Notes under the pieces: model-generated
Told to the model about the DNA's origin: nothing
The model's input: the letters and a program-made list of their open reading frames with translations, nothing else
The model's database searches: none
NCBI GenBank assembly: GCA_017509785.1
Contig: JAFWOT010000024.1
Span: forward strand, 1 to 64,000
DNA from: Clostridia bacterium
GTDB taxonomy: Bacteria > Bacillota > Clostridia > Christensenellales > CAG-138
Direction of reading: 5' to 3'
DNA length: 64,000 nucleotides
Position numbers and translations under genes: made by a program
Part shown: positions 59,971-64,000 of the stretch, in pieces
How the letters are laid out: each line of letters begins with the position of its first letter
Numbering within the stretch: position 1 is the stretch's first letter

Positions 59971-60010
59971 GTTCATCGTTTGCCCGATGATGGCTTTATC
60001 GCGTAACTGA

Positions 60011-60286
60011 TCAGTTGCCGCGGTGCGCAGCGAAGCAGGCGCTGCAGTAGACGGGACGGTCCGTCTTCGGCTCGAACGGGATCTTCGTGGGAGCGCCGCA
60101 CTCCGCACAGATGGCGTCGTACATCACGCGCTCGCCGCGGGCGGCGTTCTTGCGAGCCTGACGGCATGCCTTGCAGCGGGTGGGCTCGTTCTGGAAGCCC
60201 TTCTCCGCGTAGAATTCCTGCTCGCCGGCGGTGAAGGTGAATTCAGCGCCGCAGTCCTTACAAACCAGTACCTTGTCTTCAAACAT
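60011..60286 (-). CDS. Zinc-ribbon protein with four CxxC pairs
   Basis: The 91-residue protein contains Cys pairs at 9/12 (CKDC), 38/41 (CKAC), 60/63 (CAEC) and 81/84 (CSAC), enough for two zinc sites. Between the first two lies the stretch FTAGEQEFYAEKGFQNEPTR, the signature of the small zf-trcl/probable zinc-ribbon family common in Firmicutes and other phyla. The role may be RNA or ribosome related, but it is not established. It starts about 30 bases after the end of the ncRNA at 60318-60529 and could be partly read from it. Confidence 0.88.
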   Translation of the reverse strand: MFEDKVLVCKDCGAEFTFTAGEQEFYAEKGFQNEPTRCKACRQARKNAARGERVMYDAICAECGAPTKIPFEPKTDRPVYCSACFAAHRGN

Positions 60287-60317
60287 TTTGGATCATAACC
60301 CCTCTATATTTTTTGGC

Positions 60318-60529
60318 AAAAACAGCGGCTGACCTGGTCTTTGACCCCACACTCGCCTGTTGCCGCTATCGCTACCCGGATATTCCCTCTCACTACACGC
60401 GGTCTCAGCCATGGCTGACAGGACTTACTTCTAAACCGCACCATGCTCACGGGGGCTTTGCCCCGCTTACGTGGATCGCTTCGCCTGCGACTGGCATCGA
60501 CTTTCAACCACAGACCCGTTATTTTCGCT
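60318..60529 (-). ncRNA. Candidate structured ncRNA (raiA-like size and features)
   Basis: A consensus promoter on the minus strand (TTGAAA 60559-60564, 17 bp, TATAAT 60536-60541) predicts a transcript from about 60529. It runs about 212 nt to the end AGCCGCTGTTTTT near 60318. There is no credible reading frame. It is dense with complementary segments: CAGCCATGGCTG, GCGGGG-CAAAG-CCCCCG, GGTCAAAGACC, CCTGT with ACAGG, and AGCGGC with GCCGCT. Size and lineage fit the raiA RNA motif of Clostridia, my leading guess, made from memory. 6S-like RNA is an alternative. Confidence 0.6.
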
Positions 60530-60535
60530 GAATGG

Positions 60536-60564
60536 ATTATAACTCTTTTTATGATTATTTTCAA
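60536..60564 (-). promoter_or_regulatory. Promoter of the candidate ncRNA
   Basis: TTGAAA and TATAAT are 17 bp apart on the minus strand, with an AT-rich upstream region. Confidence 0.75.
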
Positions 60565-60677
60565 CCCCATTCGGGAACGAAAAAAATATATTGCAGAGAA
60601 AAACTTAAATAATTCAAGGAAAAAAGCGCAGCATGAGCGCCCGAAAAAATATTTAGAAAAAATGTTCGTTAAAACAC

Positions 60678-60707
60678 TTGACTAATACGGAACGAGTGTG
60701 CTATAAT
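60678..60707 (+). promoter_or_regulatory. Promoter of the capsid-module operon
   Basis: TTGACT and TATAAT are 18 bp apart. It points into the capsid module and is divergent from the ncRNA promoter, with about 185 bases between their predicted start sites. Confidence 0.75.
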
Positions 60708-60713
60708 ATTATT

Positions 60714-60798
60714 GTGAAGCAAGCGTTGACGAGAGCGCGTTCCCGACCCGTGAGGTCGGGGGAGCGCATCCCGCTTGTTTCTTTTTTATTTTTTTGAA
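60714..60798 (+). promoter_or_regulatory. Leader hairpin resembling a terminator/attenuator
   Basis: AAGCAAGCG pairs with CGCTTGTTT over a long rod whose inner arms are GCG...CCCGACC and GGTCGGG...GCGC. It is followed by TTTCTTTTTTATTTTTTT and then, 4-5 bases later, the ribosome binding site GAAAGGAGAAGGA. In this position it would stop most transcription unless an anti-termination event occurs. Confidence 0.6.
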
Positions 60799-60809
60799 AG
60801 GAGAAGGAT

Positions 60810-61256
60810 ATGAAAGAGAAAGGTTTCAAGAGGCTTCTCGACGAGGTGAAGGGCTTTTCCGCGGCGGATGAAGGCGAGGCGGAGCCCGTCGGCGCGGAGA
60901 GCCCCGCTGCAAAGCTCGGCAGGTTCATACTCGATTCGCTGGGCTCCGTCGAGGGCGTGAGCGAGGAGGAACTCGTGGAGGCGCTGATCGGAGCGTTCTC
61001 CTCCCGCAGGGGCGGAGCCGGGAGCGGCGAAGCGCCTTCCGCGGAGCCGGAGGAGCTCACCGCGGCGGAGCTTGCGGAGTCCCCGTCGGAGGGCGGATTC
61101 CCCTTTGAGAGGGCCGACCGCGCTCCCATGCCCATGAGGACGGGGAGCGGCGGCGCGCGCCCGGTGGATTATTCCGAGATGTCAACGAAGCAGTTCAACG
61201 ATCTGCGCAGGATGCTTAAGAAGGCAAGCGCGGACGGCAGAAGGATCAAACTCTGA
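60810..61256 (+). CDS. Small acidic protein, possible capsid scaffold
   Basis: The 148-residue protein is acidic and low-complexity in the middle (AEPEELTAAELAESPSEGG), with a helical N terminus (KRLLDEVKGF) and a basic C-terminal helix (FNDLRRMLKKASADGRRIKL). Position directly before a major capsid gene and the helix-disorder-basic tail pattern resemble phage scaffold proteins, but similarity cannot be shown. GAAAGGAGAAGGATAT precedes the ATG. It is the first gene of the module. Confidence 0.6.
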   Translation: MKEKGFKRLLDEVKGFSAADEGEAEPVGAESPAAKLGRFILDSLGSVEGVSEEELVEALIGAFSSRRGGAGSGEAPSAEPEELTAAELAESPSEGGFPFERADRAPMPMRTGSGGARPVDYSEMSTKQFNDLRRMLKKASADGRRIKL

Positions 61257-61282
61257 AAAACAGCCGAAAGAAAGGAATCGAT

Positions 61283-62491
61283 ATGGCAAACACAGTTATC
61301 AACACAGTCGCCGGCATGACGGCGAACACCGGTTACCCCTCCACTTTTTACGACAGGCAGCTCCTCGAGAGCGCCAAGACGAGGTTCGTTCACGCGGAAT
61401 TCGGGCAGAAGCGCCCCATACCCCGCAACAGCGGAAATCACGTAAACTTCCGCAGATGGAACCTTTTTGATCCCAATACGGCCATAGAAGGGCTCGTAGA
61501 GGGAGAAACCCCCACCGGTCAGTCCCTTTCGCAGACCGACGTGGAAGCGACCGTCAAGCAGTACGGCGCTTACGTCGAGGTCTCCGATCTGCTCGATCTG
61601 ACCGGCTATGACAGCGTCATCAACGACTCCGCCGAGCTCCTCGGCGAGCAGATCGGCACCGTGGTCGAATGGGTCACGAGGGACGCCATGTGCGCGACGG
61701 CGAACGTCCAGTACGCGGGCGGCGCGCAGAGCCGCGTCGAGCTCGACGGCACGAAGAAGCTGACCGTCGAGGAGATCAGGAAGGCGGTACGCACCCTCAA
61801 GAAGAACAAGGCGCGTCAGTTCGCGGACGACGGCCGCCAGCCGCATTTCATCTGCATCTGCTCTCCGGACGCCACCTACGACCTCCAGAACGACGAGAAC
61901 TGGAAGAACGTATCCACCTATCAGAACGCCGAGGCGATCTATTCCGGCGAGATAGGCAGGCTCTACGGAGTCGTGTTCGTCGAGAGCACCGAGGCGAAGA
62001 TCTACGAGCAGAGCGTCCGCAACCAGGTCAAGACCGCGACGACCAACTCGGCGACATTCGCTCTTAAAAACGTCCCCACCGCCGCGGAAAAGGAGTACCT
62101 TTCCAAGGGCGGGAACAAGCTCGTCATCGGCGGCACGGAATACACCCTTGCGGCGACGGGTTCCTTTACGGAGGCCACCAATACGGTCAAGCTCAGCGCG
62201 GCGGCGACGCTTGCCGCCAACGCTTCCGTCCGCAGCATGGACGCGGGCGCCATGGACTCCGAGGGCAACGCGCTGCCCGTCCACGCGACGCTCGTATTCG
62301 GCAGGGACGCCTACGGCGTTGTGGACGTTGACGGCAAGGGCGCGGTCCAGCTCATAGTCAAGCCCCACGGCTCCTCCGGCACGGCGGATCCGCTCGATCA
62401 GCGCGCGACCGTCGGCGCGAAGGTGACCGCCTACGCCGCGGTGCTGCTCAACGATCTCTGGCTCGTCAAGATCGAGCACACGGTCTCCTGA
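61283..62491 (+). CDS. Major capsid protein, N4-gp56 family
   Basis: The 402-residue protein has the features of N4-gp56-type (HK97-fold) capsid proteins: an N-terminal arm with TFYDRQLLESAKTRFVHAEF, the polybasic KRPIPRNSGNHVNFRRW, QYGAYVEVSDLLDLTGYDSV and the loop region QPHFICICSPDATYDLQNDE. Length is normal for the family. It has GAAAGGAATCGAT before the ATG. No terminase or portal precedes it. GC content is like the host, so the module may be long resident. Confidence 0.88.
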   Translation: MANTVINTVAGMTANTGYPSTFYDRQLLESAKTRFVHAEFGQKRPIPRNSGNHVNFRRWNLFDPNTAIEGLVEGETPTGQSLSQTDVEATVKQYGAYVEVSDLLDLTGYDSVINDSAELLGEQIGTVVEWVTRDAMCATANVQYAGGAQSRVELDGTKKLTVEEIRKAVRTLKKNKARQFADDGRQPHFICICSPDATYDLQNDENWKNVSTYQNAEAIYSGEIGRLYGVVFVESTEAKIYEQSVRNQVKTATTNSATFALKNVPTAAEKEYLSKGGNKLVIGGTEYTLAATGSFTEATNTVKLSAAATLAANASVRSMDAGAMDSEGNALPVHATLVFGRDAYGVVDVDGKGAVQLIVKPHGSSGTADPLDQRATVGAKVTAYAAVLLNDLWLVKIEHTVS

Positions 62492-62506
62492 CGGGGGTGA
62501 GCGCGA

Positions 62507-63607
62507 GTGGCAAGGTTGATATCAAGGTTCGGGCTCCGCAAAAGGCGTGAATACACCGATGATATTCCCGTGAACGAGCGCCGTGAGGCGGCTCTCGGCG
62601 GATACCCCGAAGCGCAGGACCCTGCCGCCGTCGGGGGAGCCTTTGCGGGCTCCCCCGAGGAGGCGGCCCCGAAGCCCGCGTACGTTCCCCGCGCCGGGGC
62701 GGCGGACTCACAGACGGCCTCCGTCACGGAGGAAAGCACGGCTCCCCAAAGCGGGTCGGCAGACGCCGCTCCGCAGGAAGCTTCCGCGCAGAGCGGTACG
62801 GAATACGATCTTGACGCGGGGCTCTCGGAGCTCTACACGAATCTCTACAACAAGCTCCGCTCCTACGGCGTGACGAGCATACCGAGCTTCGACGCGCTCT
62901 TTGGGCTCTTCGAGAGCTTCCTCCGTCCTTCGATCGACGCGGCCATCGCCGCAAGGATGAAGCGCGGCAGGACGAACATGGCGGAACTCGACGCGGACGC
63001 CTATGCCCGCGGGATGGGCGGCTCGAGCTATATCAGCTCCATGAGATCCCGTGAGCAGGACGACGTCGATTCCGACATTTTGGGCCTCGAGGGGCAGTAC
63101 GCGGCTTCGATGTCCGAGTATCTCTATAAGGCGCTCAACGCCATGCAGGAGCTCGAGGCGGATTTCCGCAAGACGCAGATGAACATCGCCGCCCAGCGCG
63201 AGCTGACGAGGATGCAGATAAACGCCGCCAACGCGAGAGCCTCGGCGCACGGCTCCGGAAAGGGGTCGGGCAAGTCCTCGGGAAAGAGCACGGCGGCCTA
63301 CGGGCACACCAAGAACGGCGCTTATTTCGACGGCACGTGGTACGACGGGGATTTCTCCTACCTGCAGTCGAACGCCACCTATAACGACTACGCGGGGTAT
63401 CTCAGGAGCCTCACGCCCGCGCAGCGCTATCTCTTCTTCACGAGCGATCAGCGCACGTGGAGGATGCGCCGCTGGCAGGTGCAGTACAACCTGCCTCAGA
63501 TCGATTATCTCGATCTTTACTCCGAATACATGACGAGCGGCTCCGTCCCTTCGATCCCGAAGCCGCCTAAGGGGGTGCGGCCCAAATGGCCGAATATGCT
63601 TTACTGA
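62507..63607 (+). CDS. Phage-module protein of unknown function
   Basis: The 366-residue protein starts with GTG. The first 105 residues are disordered (Ala/Pro/Glu/Gln-rich). A helical region follows (about 115-240, RTNMAELDADAYARGMGGSS and ELEADFRKTQMNIAAQREL), then a Gly/Ser/Lys tract (GSGKGSGKSSGKS) and a Tyr-rich C terminus (AYFDGTWYDGDFSY). The internal helices and Gly/Ser tract would suit a structural or connector protein, but no family is recognised. It overlaps the next gene by 22 bases. Confidence 0.75.
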   Translation: MARLISRFGLRKRREYTDDIPVNERREAALGGYPEAQDPAAVGGAFAGSPEEAAPKPAYVPRAGAADSQTASVTEESTAPQSGSADAAPQEASAQSGTEYDLDAGLSELYTNLYNKLRSYGVTSIPSFDALFGLFESFLRPSIDAAIAARMKRGRTNMAELDADAYARGMGGSSYISSMRSREQDDVDSDILGLEGQYAASMSEYLYKALNAMQELEADFRKTQMNIAAQRELTRMQINAANARASAHGSGKGSGKSSGKSTAAYGHTKNGAYFDGTWYDGDFSYLQSNATYNDYAGYLRSLTPAQRYLFFTSDQRTWRMRRWQVQYNLPQIDYLDLYSEYMTSGSVPSIPKPPKGVRPKWPNMLY

Positions 63608-64000
63608 AAAGATTCGCCGTGACGGTCGACCTCAAGCAGAGGTGCATAGGCAGGAATTTCGAGGTCGTCGAGGGGGATACGGGCAACGTGGTCGAAGTCA
63701 CGGTGCTGGACGGCGGAGCGCCCGTCGACCTGACCGGCGTAAGCGTGAAGGCGGTGTTCTCCTCCCCGGCGGGGACGGCGGTGCAGGAGGGGGATTCGAT
63801 CTCCCTCGGAGAGGGCGTCGTTACGATACGCCTGTATCCCGGGTCCTATGCCGCGGGCCCCGTCGAGGCGGAGCTTCAGCTCTATTCCGCCGGGGAGGCG
63901 GCCGGGGGTGAGGGGAACGACGTGCTCGTCACCACGGCAAGGTTCGGCTTCGACTGCCGAAGGGCGATCCTGAACGCCGATTCGATCACGGCAATGCCGC
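63586..64000 (+). CDS. BppU-type baseplate upper protein, partial
   Basis: This frame runs off the window, with 138 codons visible. It begins MAEYALLKRFAVTVDLKQRC and has the pattern of BppU N-terminal domains: VVEVTVLDGGAPVDLTG, VSVKAVFSSPAGTAVQEG and VTIRLYPGSYAAGPVEAEL. BppU links the receptor-binding proteins of Siphoviridae baseplates. Its start lies within the previous gene, indicating a compact structural operon that continues beyond 64000. Confidence 0.75.
   Translation, partial: MAEYALLKRFAVTVDLKQRCIGRNFEVVEGDTGNVVEVTVLDGGAPVDLTGVSVKAVFSSPAGTAVQEGDSISLGEGVVTIRLYPGSYAAGPVEAELQLYSAGEAAGGEGNDVLVTTARFGFDCRRAILNADSITAMP

Larger units (their letters stand above)
60678..64000 (+). mobile_element. 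Phage-derived capsid/baseplate module, truncated by window end
   Basis: The block consists of a single promoter, a terminator-like leader, a scaffold-like gene, an N4-gp56 capsid gene, an unknown gene and a BppU-type gene, all on the plus strand with short or overlapping junctions. No integrase, repressor, terminase or portal lies upstream. The boundary on the left is the ncRNA and zinc-ribbon gene. It may be a prophage edge, a remnant, or a domesticated particle. Confidence 0.6.

Overview
The window looks like chromosome from an uncultured, GC-rich, spore-forming member of the Clostridia (Bacillota), probably a gut lineage. Support comes from a yabP-yabQ sporulation pair, a zinc-type ribosomal protein L31, AddB, flavin-dependent thymidylate synthase ThyX, a Rho factor with a long disordered insert, a DUF368/PopT lipid-carrier transporter, many small lipoproteins, and AGGAGG-type ribosome binding sites with sigma-A promoters. 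Species cannot be named from the sequence alone.

Layout. 0.2-0.6 kb: tRNA-Cys with a duplicated 3' tail. 0.6-6.5 kb: small lipoproteins and secreted proteins, an SPFH protein and a tandem lipoprotein duplication. 6.6-9.2 kb: an AlkX/YcaQ-type glycosylase and an archaeal-type aspartyl-tRNA synthetase. 9.2-10.6 kb: three 145-bp tandem repeats, then an array of tRNA-Gly 3'-end fragments behind tRNA-Gly(CCC). 10.6-16.4 kb (minus): addB, lgt, dnaA. 16.6-24.7 kb: ychF, a REP-associated tyrosine transposase with six palindromic repeats, flavin reductase, SpoU-type methyltransferase, Na/phosphate symporter, ThpR, a membrane-linked degenerate acyltransferase and a TcdA-like enzyme. 24.9-31.4 kb: histidine phosphatase, nadE, rpmE, GH25 lysozyme, dCMP deaminase-thyX, carbamate kinase, a DUF3592-like protein, yabQ-yabP. 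31.7-39.8 kb: rho, a small XRE regulator, a CotH/lamin-tail lipoprotein, a SIMPL protein and an ECF sigma/anti-sigma pair. 39.9-45.1 kb: an orphan DNA methyltransferase, DUF368, a frameshifted AT-rich gene and a second ECF pair. 45.1-46.3 kb: a repeat-packed intergenic island. 46.4-60.3 kb: glutamate dehydrogenase, a MerR regulator, a zincin-lipoprotein pair, a large secreted caspase-like protein, an MBL-fold lipoprotein, an aconitase-family hydratase with a duplicated 3' end, an M14 peptidase, a VWA protein and a zinc-ribbon protein. 60.3-60.6 kb: a strong candidate structured ncRNA of about 212 nt. 60.7-64 kb: a phage-like capsid module (small scaffold-like protein, N4-gp56-type major capsid protein, unknown protein, BppU-type baseplate protein) running off the end.

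How it fits together. Core functions (replication initiation, recombination, tRNA charging, NAD and dTMP synthesis, ribosome, transcription termination) alternate with surface genes. Lgt would lipidate the many lipobox proteins. YabP, YabQ and possibly CotH, GH25 and M14 point to spore coat or cortex work. The most unusual material is non-coding: tRNA-tail arrays next to two different tRNA genes, a promoter-driven structured RNA, a terminator-like leader in front of the capsid module, and several intergenic repeat families. The capsid module, which opens with its own promoter and has no terminase or portal upstream, is the best candidate for an unusual system, but its far end lies outside the window.
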